Source: Aplectana chamaeleonis (lineage: Eukaryota; Nematoda; Chromadorea; Rhabditida; Cosmocercidae). Taken from it: a DNA stretch of 64,000 nucleotides. Numbering within the stretch: the stretch's first letter is position 1; each line of letters opens with the position of its first letter. The DNA is taken from contig JAPDOI010000215.1 in NCBI GenBank assembly GCA_029168955.1, positions 376,001-440,000 on the forward strand, given 5' to 3'. Positions 39,462-51,944 of the stretch are shown here, in pieces. Under the pieces are notes generated by a model. The model was given only the letters and a program-made list of their open reading frames with translations. It did not search any database and was not told the origin of the DNA. The position numbers and the translations under genes were made by a program.

Positions 39462-42400
39462 CTTCTGATCATCTGGCTTCTGATGACGTCATGGGGACGT
39501 CGTTAAAAGTGCATCTGGCTTCTGATCATCTGGCTTCTGATGACGTCATCGGGACGTCGTGAAAAGTGCATCAGGCTTCTGATGACGTCATCGCGACGTC
39601 GTGAAAAGTCCATCTGGTTTCTGATGAAGTCATGAAGACGTCGTGAAAGGTGCATCTGGCTTCTGATGACGTCACCTGGACGTCGTTAAAAGTGCACCTG
39701 GCTTCTGATGACGTCATCGGGACGTCGTGAAAAGTGCATCTGGCTTCTGATGACGTCATCGCGACGTCGTGAAAAGTGCACCTGGCTTCTGATGACGTCA
39801 TCGGGACGTCGTGAAAAGTGCACCTGGCTTCTGATGACGTCATCGGGACGTCGTGAAAAGTGCATCTGGCTTCTGATGACGTCATCGGGACGTCGTGAAA
39901 AGTGCACCTGGCTTCTGATTACGTCATCGGGACGTCGTGAAAAGTGCATCTGGCTTCTGATGACGTCATGGGGACGTCGTTAAAAGTGCATCTGGCTTCT
40001 GATCATCTGGCTTCTGATGACGTCATGGGGACGTCGTGAAAGTGCCTCTGGCTTCTGATGACGTCATCGCGACGTCGTGAAAAGTGCATCCGGCTTCTGA
40101 TGACGTCATCGGGACGTCGTGACAAGTGCCTCTGGCTTCTGATGACGTCATCGCGACGTCGTGAAAAGTGCATCTGGCTTCTGATGACGTCATCGGGACG
40201 TCGTGAAAAGTGCATCTGGCTTCTGATGACGTCATCGGGACGTCGTGAAAAGTGCATCTGACTTCTGATGACGTCATCGGGACGTCGTGAAAAGTGCATC
40301 TGGCTTCTGATGACGTCATCGGGACGTCGTGAAAAGTGCATCTGGCTTCTGATGACGTCATCGGGACGTCGTGAAAAGTGCATCTGGCTTCTGATGACGT
40401 CATCGGGACGTCGTGAAAAGTGCATCTGGCTTCTGATGACGTCATCGGGACATCGTTAAAAGTGCATCTGGCTTCTGATCATCTGGCTTCTGTTGACGTC
40501 ATCGGGACGTCGTGAAAAGTGCCTCTGGCTTCTGATGACGTCATCGCGACGTCGTGAAAAGTGCATCTGGCTTCTGATGACGTCATCGGGACGTCGTGAA
40601 AAGTGCATCTGGCTTCTGATGACGTCATCGGGACGTCGTGAAAAGTGCATCTGGCTTCTGATGACGTCATCGGGACGTCGTTAAAAGTGCATCTGGCTTC
40701 TGATTACGCCATCGGGACGTCGTGAAAAGTGCATCTGGCTTCTGATGACGTCATCGGGACGTCGTGAAAAGTGCATCTGGCTTCTGATGACGTCATCGGG
40801 ACGTCGTTAAAAGTGCATCTGGCCTCCGATCATCTGGCTTCTGATGACGTCATCGGGACGTCGTGAAAAGTGCATCTGGCTTCTGATGACGTCATCGCGA
40901 CGTCGTGAAAAGTGCATCTGGCTTCTGATGACGTCATGGGGACGTCGCGAAAGGTGCATCTGGCTTTTGATGACGTCACCTGGACGTCGTTAAAAGTGCA
41001 TCTGGCTTCTGATGACGTCATCGGGACGTCGTGAAAAGTGCATCTGGCTTCTGATGACGTCATCGCGACGTCGTGAAAAGTGCACCTGGCTTCTGATGAC
41101 GTCATCGGGACGTCGTGAAAAGTGCACCTGGCTTCTGATGACGTCATCGGGACGTCGTGAAAAGTGCATCTGGCTTCTGATGACGTCATCGGGACGTCGT
41201 GAAAAGTGCACCTGGCTTCTGATTACGTCATCGGGACGTCGTGAAAAGTGCATCTGGCTTCTGATGACGTCATGGGGACGTCGTTAAAAGTGCATCTGGC
41301 TTCTGATCATCTGGCTTCTGATGACGTCATGGGGACGTCGTTAAAAGTGCATCTGGCTTCTGATGACGTCATCGGGACGTCGTGAAAAGTGCATCTGGCT
41401 TCTGATGACGTCATCGGGACGTCGTGAAAAGTGCATCTGGCTTCTGATGACGTCATCGCGACGTCGTGAAAAGTGCATCTGGCTTCTGATGACGTCATCG
41501 GGACGTCGTGAAAAGTGCACCTGGCTTCTGATGACGTCATCGGGACGTCGTGAAAAGTGCATCTGGCTTCTGATGACGTCATCGGGACGTCGTGAAAAGT
41601 GCACCTGGCTTCTGATTACGTCATCGGGACGTCGTGAAAAGTGCATCTGGCTTCTGATGACGTCATGGGGACGTCGTTAAAAGTGCATCTGGCTTCTGAT
41701 CATCTGGCTTCTGATGACGTCATCGGGACGTCGTGAAAAGTGCATCTGGCTTCTGATGACGTCATCGGGACGTCGTTAAAAGTGCATCTGGCTTCTGATC
41801 ATCTGGCTTCTGATGACGTCATCGGGACGTCGTGAAAAGTGCATCTGGCTTCTGATGACGTCATCGCGACGTCGTGAAAAGTGCATCTGGCTTCTGATGA
41901 CGTCATCGGGACGTCGTGAAAAGTGCATCTGGCTTCTGATGACGTCACCGGGACGTCGTGAAAAGTGCATCAGGCTTCTGATGACGTCATCGGGACGTCA
42001 TTAAAAGTGCATCTGGCTTCTGATGACGTCATCGGGCCGTCGTGAAAGGTGCATCTGGCTTCTGATGACGTCATCGGGACGTCGTGAAAAGTGCATCTGG
42101 CTTCTGATGACGTCATCGGGACGTCGTGAAAAGTGCATCTGGCTTCTGATGACGTCATCGGAACGTCGTGAAAAGTGCATCTGGCTTCTGATGACGTCAT
42201 CGGAACGTCGTGAAAAGTGCATCTGGCTTCTGATGACGTCATCGGGACGTCGTTGAAAAGTGCATCTGGCTTCTGATGACGTCATCGGGACGTCGTGAAA
42301 AGTGCATCTGGCTTCTGATGACGTCATCGGGACGTCGTGAAAGGTGCATCTGGCTTCTGATGACGTCATCGGGACGTCGTGAAAAGTGCGTCTGGCTTCT

Positions 42401-45400
42401 GATGACGTCATCAGGACGTCGTGAAAAGTGCATCTGGCTTCTGATGACGTCATCGGGACGTCGTGAAAAGTGCATCTGGCTTCTGATGACGTCATATGGA
42501 CGTCGTTAAAAGTGCATCTGGCTTCTGATGACGTCAACGGGACGTCGTGAAAAGTGCTTCGGGCTTCTGATGACGTCATCGGGACGTCGTGAAAAGTGCA
42601 TTTGGCTTCTGATGACGTCATCGGGACGTCGTGAAAAGTGCATCTGGCTTCTGATGACGTCATCGGGACGTCGTGAAAAGTGCATCTGGCTTCTGATGAC
42701 GTCATCGGGACGTCGTGAAAAGTGCATCTGGCTTCTGATGACGTCATCGGGACGTCGTGAAAAGTGCATCTGGCTTCTGATGACGTCATCGGGACGTCGT
42801 GAAAAGTGCATCTGGCTTCTGATGACGTCATCGGGACGTCGTGAAAAGTGCACCTGGCTTCTGATGACGTCATCGGGACGTCGTGAAAAGTGCATCTGGC
42901 TTCTGATGACGTCATCGGGACGTCGTGAAAAGTGCATCTGGCTTCTGATGACGTCATCGGGACGTCGTGAAAAGTGCATCTGGCTTCTGATGACGTCATC
43001 GGGACGTCGTTAAAAGTGCATCTGGCTTCTGATGACGTCATCGGGACGTCGTGAAAAGTGCATCTGGCTTCTGATGACGTCATCGGGACGTCGTGAAAAG
43101 TGCATCTGGCTTCTGATGACGTCATCGGGACGTCGTGAAAAGTGCATCTGGCTTCTGATGACGTCATCGGGACGTCGTGAAAAGTGCATCTGGCTTCTGA
43201 TGACGTCATCGGGACGTCGTTAAAAGTGCATCTGGCTTCTGATGACGTCATCGGGACGTCGTGAAAAGTGCATCTGGCTTCTGATGACGTCATCGCGACG
43301 TCGTGAAAAGTGCCTCTGGCTTCTGATGACGTCATCGGGACGTCGTGAAAAGTGCATCTGGCTTCTGATGACGTCATCGGGACGTCGTGAAAAGTGCATC
43401 TGGCTTCTGATGACGTCATCGGGACGTCGTGAAAAGTGCATCTGGCTTCTGATGACGTCATCGGGACGTCGTTAAAAGTGCATCTGGCTTCTGATGACGT
43501 CATCGGGACGTCGTGAAAAGTGCATCTGGCTTCTGATGACGTCATGGGGACGTCGTGAAAAGTGCATCTGGCTTCTGATGACGTCATCGGGACGTCGTGA
43601 AAAGTGCATCTGGCTTCTGATGACGTCATCGGGACGTCGTGAAAAGTGCATCTGGCTTCTGATGACGTCATCGGGACGTCGTGAAAAGTGCATCTGGCTT
43701 CTGATGACGTCATCGGGACGTCGTGAAAAGTGCACCTGGCTTCTGATGACGTCATCGGGACGTCGTGAAAAGTGCATCTGGCTTCTGATGACGTCATCGG
43801 GACGTCGTGAAAAGTGCACCTGGCTTCTGATTACGTCATCGGGACGTCGTGAAAAGTGCATCTGGCTTCTGATGACGTCATGGGGACGTCGTTAAAAGTG
43901 CATCTGGCTTCTGATCATCTGGCTTCTGATGACGTCATCGGGACGTCATGAAAAGTGCACCTGGCTTCTGATGACGTCTTGGGGACGTCGTTAAAAGTGC
44001 ATCTGGCTTCTGATCATCTGGCTTCTGATGACGTCATCGGGACGTCGTGAAAAGTGCATCTGGCTTCTGATGACGTCATCGCGACGTCGTGAAAAGTGCA
44101 TCTGGCTTCTGATGACGTCATCGGGACGTCGTGAAAAGTGCACCTGGCTTCTGATGACTTCATCGGGACGTCGTGAAAAGTGCATCTGGCTTCTGATGAC
44201 GTCATCGGGACGTCGTGAAAAGTGCACCTGGCTTCTGATTACGTCATCGGGACGTCGTGAAAAGTGCATCTGGCTTCTGATGACGTCATGGGGACGTCGT
44301 GAAAGGTGCATCTGGCTTCTGATTACGTCATGGGGACGTCGTTAAAAGTGCATCTGGCCTCCGATCATCTGGCTTCTGATGACGTCATCGGGACGTCGTG
44401 AAAAGTGCATCTGGCTTCTGATGACGTCATCGCGACGTCGTGAAAAGTGCATCTGGCTTCTGATGACGTCATGGGGACGTCGTGAAGGTGCATCTGGCTT
44501 CTGATGACGTCATCGGGACGTCGTGAAAAGTGCATCTGGCTTCTGATGACGTCATCGGGACGTCGTGAAAAGTGCATCTGGCTTCTGATGACGTCATCGG
44601 GACGTCGTGAAAAGTGCATCTGGCTTCTGATGACGTCATCGGGACGTCGTGACAAGTGCCTCTGGCTTCTGATGACGTCATCGGAACGTCGTGAATAGTG
44701 CATCTGGCTTCTGATGACGTCGTCGGGACGTCGTTAAAGGTGCACCTGGCTTCTGATTACGCCATCGGGACGTCGTGAAAAGTTCATCTGGCTTCTGATG
44801 ACGTCATCGGGACGTCGTTAAAAGTGCATCTGGCTTCTGATGACGTCATCGGGACGTGGTGAAAAGTGCATCTGGCTTTTGATGACGTCATCGGGACGTC
44901 GTTAAAAGTGCATCTGGCTTCTGATTACGCCATCGGGACGTCGTGAAAAGTGCATCTGGCTTCTGATGACGTCATCGGGACGTCGTGAAAAGTGCATCTG
45001 GCTTCTGATGACGTCATCGGGACGTCGTGAAAAGTGCATCTGGCTTCTGATGACGTCATCGGGACGTCGTGAAAAGTGCATCTGGCTTCTGATGACGTCA
45101 TCGGGACGTCGTGAAAAGTGCATCTGGCTTCTGATGACGTCATCGGGACGTCGTGAAAAGTGCACCTGGCTTCTGATGACGTCATCGGGACGTCGTGAAA
45201 AGTGCATCTGGCTTCTGATGACGTCATCGGGACGTCGTGAAAAGTGCATCTGGCTTCTGATGACGTCATCGGGACGTCGTGAAAAGTGCATCTGGCTTCT
45301 GATGACGTCATCGGGACGTCGTGAAAAGTGCATCTGGCTTCTGATGACGTCATCGGGACGTCGTGAAAAGTGCATCTGGCTTCTGATGACGTCATCGGGA

Positions 45401-48378
45401 CGTCGTGAAAAGTGCCTCTGGCTTCTGATGACGTCATCGCGACGTCGTGAAAAGTGCATCTGGCTTCTGATGACGTCATCGGGACGTCGTGACAAGTGCC
45501 CCTGGCTTCTGATGACGTCATCGCGACGTCGTGAAAAGTGCATCTGGCTTCTGATGACGTCATCGGGACGTCGTGAAAAGTGCATCTGGCTTCTGATTAC
45601 GTCATCGGGACGTCGTGAAAAGTGCATCTGGCTTCTGATGACGTCATGGGGACGTCGTGAAAGGTGCATCTGGCTTCTGATTACGTCATGGGGACGTCGT
45701 TAAAAGTGCATTTGGCCTCCGATCATCTGGCTTCTGGTGACGTCATCGGGACGTCGTGAAAAGTGCATCTGGCTTCTGATGACGTCATCGCGACGTCGTG
45801 AAAAGTGCATCTGGCTTCTGATGACGTCATGGGGACGTCGCGAAAGGTGCATCTGGCTTTTGATGACGTCACCTGAACGTCGTGAAAAGTGCATCTGGCT
45901 TCTGATGACCTCATCGCGACGTCGTGAAAAGTGCATCTGGCTTCTGATGACCTCATCGCGACGTCGTGAAAAGTGCATCTGGCTTCTGATGACGTCATCG
46001 GGACGTCGTGAAAAGTGCACCTGGCTTCTGATGACGTCATCGGGACGTCGTGAAAAGTGCATCTGGCTTCTGATGACGTCATCGGGACGTCGTGAAAAGT
46101 GCACCTGGCTTCTGACTACGTCATCGGGACGTCGTGAAAAGTGCATCTGGCTTCTGATGACGTCATGGGGACGTCGTGAAAGATGCATCTGGCTTCTGAT
46201 GACGTCATGGGGACGTCGTGAAAAGTGCGCCTGGCTTCTGATGACGTCATCGGGACGTCGTGAAAAGTGCATCTGGCTTCTGATGACGTCATCGGGACGT
46301 CGCGAAAAGTGCACCTGGCTTCTGATTACGTCATCGGGACGTCGTGAAAAGTGCGTCTGGCTTCTGATGACGTCATGGGGACGTCGTGAAAAGTGCATCT
46401 GGCTTCTGATGACGTCATGGGGACGTCGTTAAAAGTGCATCTGGCTTCTGATCATCTGGCTTCTGATGACGTCATCGGGACGTTGTGAAAAGTGCATCTG
46501 GCTTCTGATGACGTCATCGCGACGTCGTGAAAAGTGCATCTGGCTTCTGATGACGTCATGGGGACGTCGTGAAAAATGCATCTGGCTCCTGGTGCATCTG
46601 GCTTCTGATGACGTCATGGGGACGTCGTGAAAAGTGCATCTGGCTTCTGATGACGTCATCGCGACGTCGTGAAAAGTGCATCTGGCTTCTGATGACGTCA
46701 TCGGGACGTCGTGAAAAGTGCACCTGGCTTCTGATGACGTCATCGGGACGTCGTGAAAAGTGCATCTGGCTTCTGATGACGTCATCGAGACGTCGTGAAA
46801 AGTGCACCTGGCTTCTGATTACGTCATCGGGACGTCGTGAAAAGTGCATCTGGCTTCTGATGACGTCATGGGGACGTCGTGAAAGATGCATCTGGCTTCT
46901 GATGACGTCATGGGGACGTCGTTAAAAGTGCATCTGGCTTCTGATCATCTGGCTTCTGATGACGTCATCGGGACGTCGTGAAAAGTGCATCTGGCTTCTG
47001 GTGACGTCATCGCGACGTCGTGCAAAGTGCATCTGGCTTCTGATGACGTCATCGGGACGTCGTGAAAAGTGCGCCTAGCTTCTGATGACGTCATCGGGAC
47101 GTCGTGAAAAGTGCATCTGGCTTCTGATGACGTCATCGGGACGTCGTGAAAAGTGCACCTGGCTTCTGATTACGTCATCGGGACGTCGTGAAAAGTGCAT
47201 CTGGCTTCTGATGACGTCATGGGGACGTCGTGAAAGATGCATCTGGCTTTTGATGACGTCATGAAAGATGCATCTGGCTTCTGATGACGTCATGGGGACG
47301 TCGTTAAAAGTGCATCTGGCTTCTGATCATCTGGCTTCTGATGACGTCATCGGGACGTCGTGAAAAGTGCATCAGGCTTCTGATGACGTCATCGCGACGT
47401 CGTGAAAAGTGCATCTGGCTTCTGATGACGTCATCGGGACGCCGTGAAAAGTGCATCTGGCTTCTGATGACGTCATGGGGACGTCGTGAAAGGCGCATCT
47501 GGCTTCTGATGACGTCATCGGGACGTCGTGAAAAGTGCATCTGGCTTCTGATGACGTCATCGGGACGTCGTGAAAAGTGCATCTGGCTTCTGATGACGTC
47601 ATGGGGACGTCGTGAAAGATGCATCTGGCTTCTGATGACGTCATGGGGACGTCGTTAAAAGTGCATCTGGCTTCTGATCATCTGGCTTCTGATGACGTCA
47701 TCGGGACGTCGTGAAAAGTGCATCAGGCTTCTGATGACGTCATCGCGACGTCGTGAAAAGTGCATCTGGCTTCTGATGACGTCATCGGGACGTCGTGAAA
47801 AGTGCATCTGGCTTCTGATGACGTCATGGGGACGTCGTGAAAGGTGCATCTGGCTTCTGATGACGTCATCGGGACGTCGTGAAAAGTGCATCTGGCTTCT
47901 GATGACGTCATCGGGACGTCGTAAAAAGTGCATCTGGCTTCTGATGACGTCATGGGGACGTCGTGAAAAATGCACCTGGCTCCTGGTGCATCTGGCTTCT
48001 GATGACGTCATCGCGACGTCGTGAAAAGTGCATCTGGCTTCTGATGACGTCATCGGGACGTCGTGAAAAGTGCATCTGGCTTCTGATGACGTCATGGGGA
48101 CGTCGTGAAAGGTGCATCTGGCTTCTGATGACGTCATCGGGACGTCGTGAAAAGTGCATCTGGCTTCTGATGACGTCATCGGGACGTCGTGAAAAGTGCA
48201 TCTGGCTTCTGATGACGTCATGGGGACGTCGTGAAAAATGCATCTGGCTCCTGGTGCATCTGGCTTCTGATGACGTCATGGGGACGTCGTGAAAGATGCA
48301 TCTGGCTTCTGATGACGTCATGGGGACGTCGTTGAAAGTGCATCTGGCTTCTGATCATCTGGCTTCTGATGACGTCAT
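39462..48378 (+). repeat. Truncated-unit markers within the satellite (15-bp and 18-bp partial units)
   Basis: At many points the unit is cut short as GGCTTCTGATCATCTGGCTT, a 15-bp partial unit: near 39470, 39527, 40007, 40479, 41307, 41700, 41800, 43914, 44018, 46450, 46944, 47327, 47680 and 48354. Variants with GGCCTCCGATCATCTGG occur near 40824, 44360 and 45717. A second type, ATGCATCTGGCTCCTGGT (18 bp), occurs near 46577, 47980, 48238 and 51168. These junctions recur with similar neighbours, so they mark higher-order duplications. Confidence 0.85.
47304..48006 (+). repeat. Higher-order repeat of ~351 bp (8 units + 15 bp)
   Basis: The block from one 15-bp partial unit at 47327 to the next at 47680 (about 351 bp = 8 x 42 + 15) is repeated almost base for base in the following 330 bp: the same order of GCATCAGG, ATCGCG, ATCGGG and ATGGGG variants and GAAAGGYGCATC units. 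This is the clearest higher-order unit in the array. Confidence 0.8.
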
Positions 48379-51300
48379 CGGGACGTCGTGAAAAGTGCAT
48401 CTGGCTTCTGATGACGTCATCGCGACGTCGTGAAAAGTGCATCTGGCTTCTGATGACGTCATCGGGACGTCGTGAAAAGTGCGCCTAGCTTCTGATGACG
48501 TCATCGGGACGTCGTGAAAAGTGCATCTGGCTTCTGATGACGTCATCGGGACGTCGTGAAAAGTGCACCTGGCTTCTGATGACGTCATCGGGACGTCGTG
48601 AAAAGTGCATCTGGCTTCTGATGACGTCATCGGGACGTCGTGAAAAGTGCATCTGGCTTCTGATGACGTCATCGGGACGTCGTGAAAAGTGCATCTGGCT
48701 TCTGATGACGTCCTCGGGACGTCGTGAAAAGTGCATCTGGCTTCTGATGACATCAACGGGACTTTCTGAAAAGTGCATCTGGCTTCTGATGACGTCATCG
48801 GGACGTCGTGAAAAGTGCATCTGGCTTCTGATGACGTCATCGGTACGTCGTGAAAAGTGCATCTGGCTTCTGATGACGTCATCGGGACGTCGTGAAAAGT
48901 GCATCTCGCTTCTGATGACGTCATCGGGACGTCGTGAAAAGTGCATCTGGCTTCTGATGACGTCATCGGGACGTCGTGAAAAGTGCATCTGGCTTCTGAT
49001 GACGTCATCGGGACGTCGTGAAAAGTGCATCTGGCTTCTGATGACGTCATCGGGACGTCGTGAAAAGTGCATCTGGCTTCTGATGACGTCATCGGGACGT
49101 CGTGAAAAGTGCATCTGGCTTCTGATGACGTCATCGGGACGTCGTGAAAAGTGCATCTGGCTTCTGATGACGTCATCGGGACGTCGTGAAAAGTGCATCT
49201 GGCTTCTGATGACGTCATCGGGACGTCGTGAAAAGTGCATCTGGCTTCTGATGACGTCATCGGGACGTCGTGAAAAGTGCATCTGGCTTCTGATGACGTC
49301 ATCAAGACGTCGTGAAAAGTGCATCTGGCTTCTGATGACGTCATCGGGACGTCGTGAAAAGTGCATCTGGCTTCTGATGACGTCATCGGGACGTCGTGAA
49401 AAGTGCATCTGGCTTCTGATGACGTCATGGGGACGTCGTGAAAGATGCATCTGGCTTCTGATGACGTCATGGGGACGTCGTTAAAAGTGCATCTGGCTTC
49501 TGATGACGTCATCGGGACGTCGTGAAAAGTGCATCTGGCTTCTGAGGACGTCATCGGGACGTCGTGAAAAGTGCATCTGGCTTCTGATGACGTCATCGGG
49601 ACGTCGTGAAAAGTGCATCTGGCTTCTGATGACGTCATCGGGACGTCGTGAAAAGTGCATCAGGCTTCTGATGACGTCATCGCGACGTCGTGAAAAGTGC
49701 ATCTGGCTTCTGATGACGTCATGGGGACGTCGTGAAAAGTGCATCTGGCTTCTGATGACGTCATCGGGACGTCGTGAAAAGTGCACCTGGCTTCTGATTA
49801 CGTCATCGGGACGTCGTGAAAAGTGCATCTGGCTTCTGATGACGTCATCGGGATGTCGTGAAAAGTGCATCTGGCTTCTGATGACGTCATCGGGACGTCG
49901 TTAAAAAAGCATCTGGCTTTTGATGACGTCACCTGGACGTCGTTAAAAGTGCATCTGGCTTCTGATGACGTCATCGGGACGTCGTGAAAAGTGCATCTGG
50001 CTTCTTATGACGTCATCGCGACGTCGTGAAAAGTGCATCTGGCTTCTGATGACGTCATCGGGACGTCGTGAAAAGTGCATCTGGCTTCTGATGACGTCAT
50101 GGGGACGTCGTGAAAGATGCATCTGGCTTCTGATTACGTCATCGGGACGTCGTGAAAAGTGCATCTGGCTTCTGATGACGTCATCGGGACGTCGTGAAAA
50201 GTGCATCTGGCTTCTGATGACGTCATGGGGACGTCGTGAAAGATGCATCTGGCTTCTGAAGACGTCATGGGGACGCCGTGAAAGGTGCATCTGGCTTCTG
50301 ATGACGTCATCGGGACGTCGTTGAAAAAGCATCTGGCTTTTGATGACGTCACCTGGACGTCGTTAAAAGTGCATCTGGCTTCTGATGACGTCATCGGGAC
50401 GTCGTGAAAAGTGCATCTGGCTTCTGATGACGTCATCGCGACGTCGTGAAAAGTGCATCTGGCTTCTGATGACGTCATCGGGACGTCGTGAAAAGTGCAC
50501 CTGGCTTCTGATTACGTCATCGGGACGTCGTGAACAGTGCATCTGGCTTCTGATGACGTCATCGCGACGTCGTGAAAAGTGCATCTGGCTTCTGATGACG
50601 TCATGGGGACGTCGCGAAAGGTGCATCTGGCTTCCGATGACGTCATCAGGACGTCGTGAAAAGTGCATCTGGCTTCTGATGACGTCATGGGGACGTCGTG
50701 AAAGTTGAATCTGGCTTCTGATGACGTCATCGGGACGTCGTTAAAAGTGCATCTGGCTTCTGATGACGTCGTCGGGACGTCGTGAAAAGTTCATCTTGTT
50801 TCTGAAGACGTCATGGGAACGCCGTGAAAGGTGCATCTGGCTTCTGATGACGTCATCGGGACGTCGTAAAAGTGCATCTGGCTTTTTATGACGTCACCTG
50901 GACGTCGTTAAAAGTGCATCTGGCTTCTGATGACGTCATCGGGACGTCGTGAAAAGCGCATCTGGCTTCTGATGACGTCATCGCGACGTCGTGAAAAGTG
51001 CATCTGGCTTCTGATGACGTCATCGGGACGTCGTAAAAAGTGCACCTGGCTTCTGATTACGTCATCGGGACGTCGTGAAAAGTGCATCTGGCTTCTGATG
51101 ACGTCATGGGGACGTCGTGAAAGATGCATCTGGCTTCTGATGACGTCATGGGGACGTCGTGAAAAATGCATCTGGCTCCTGGTGCATCTGGCTTCTGATG
51201 ACGTCATGGGGACGTCGTTAAAAGTGCATCTGGCTTTTGATGACGTCACCTGGACGTCGTTAAAAGTGCATCTGGCTTCTGATGACGTCATCGGGATGTC

Positions 51301-51638
51301 GTGAAAAGTGCATCTGGCTTCTGATGACGTCATCGCGACGTCGTGAAAAGTGCATCTGGCTTCTGATGACGTCATCGGGACGTCGTAAAAAGTGCACCTG
51401 GCTTCTGATTACGTCATCACGACGTCGTGAAAAGTGCATCTGGCTTCTGATGACGTCATGGGGACGTCGTGAAAGATGCATCTGGCTTCTGATGACGTCA
51501 TCGGGACGTCGTGAAAAGTGCATCTGGCTTCTGATGACGTCATCGGGACGTCGTGAAAAGTGCATCTGGATTCTGATGACGTCATCGAGACGTCATGAAA
51601 AGTGCATCTGGCTTCTGATGACGTCATCGAGACGTCGT

Positions 51639-51944
51639 CTTAACTTCTACTGGGCTTTATGAACCTTTCGCACACATATTGACAATAAGAATAGTCTTTG
51701 CGTTCACTGCAGTTTCAGAACGATCGACGATAATGGACCAAGAATCGAACTATTCAGTTGTTCCAGAGGCGATTTCGCCTAATGTAATTTTTGTATAATT
51801 ATAACTCTCTCACAAGGCGAGAAGTCGGTGTATTCTAGCAGCCTATGTATGCACCGAATAAGTGAGCGTAATGAAGTGTGCTAGTTTAGCATGAATTACA
51901 TATGTACATGGGATATTACTGCGTAATATCGATAAAAACTGAAC
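51639..51944. other. Right flank of the satellite, nothing recognised
   Basis: The array stops abruptly at GAGACGTCGT and is followed by AT-rich unique-looking sequence. No exon, TIR or tandem repeat is visible. Confidence 0.5.

Larger units (their letters stand above)
36719..51638 (+). repeat. Satellite array of a 42-bp unit carrying TGACGTCA (CRE-type) palindrome
   Basis: About 14.9 kb of head-to-tail 42-bp units, around 355 copies, with no transposon interruption. A unit reads GTGCATCTGGCTTCTGA, then TGACGTCA, then TCGGGACGTCGTGAAAA. Variation concentrates at a few positions: ATCGGG, ATGGGG, ATCGCG or ACCTGG after the palindrome, GTGAAA or GTTAAA at the end, GCATCT or GCACCT, and GATGACG or GATTACG. 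Units are most uniform at 42500-45400 and 48500-49400 and most variable at the left edge, as expected from unequal exchange. Because 42 is a multiple of three, three of the six frames (one plus, two minus) lack stops, giving spurious repeat ORFs of up to 598 codons. Confidence 0.97.

Noticed and set aside
42001..43797. 598-codon minus-strand open frame of 14-residue repeats, and similar frames across 36663-51662
   Set aside because: They follow from a 42-bp satellite whose length is divisible by three. Several frames are open over the same bases, frames shift at each 15-bp... partial unit only by whole codons, and there is no start context, splice structure or non-repeat domain.
36719..51638. 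CRISPR-like array (regular repeats)
   Set aside because: There are no unique spacers: the 42-bp units are directly tandem, in eukaryotic DNA.
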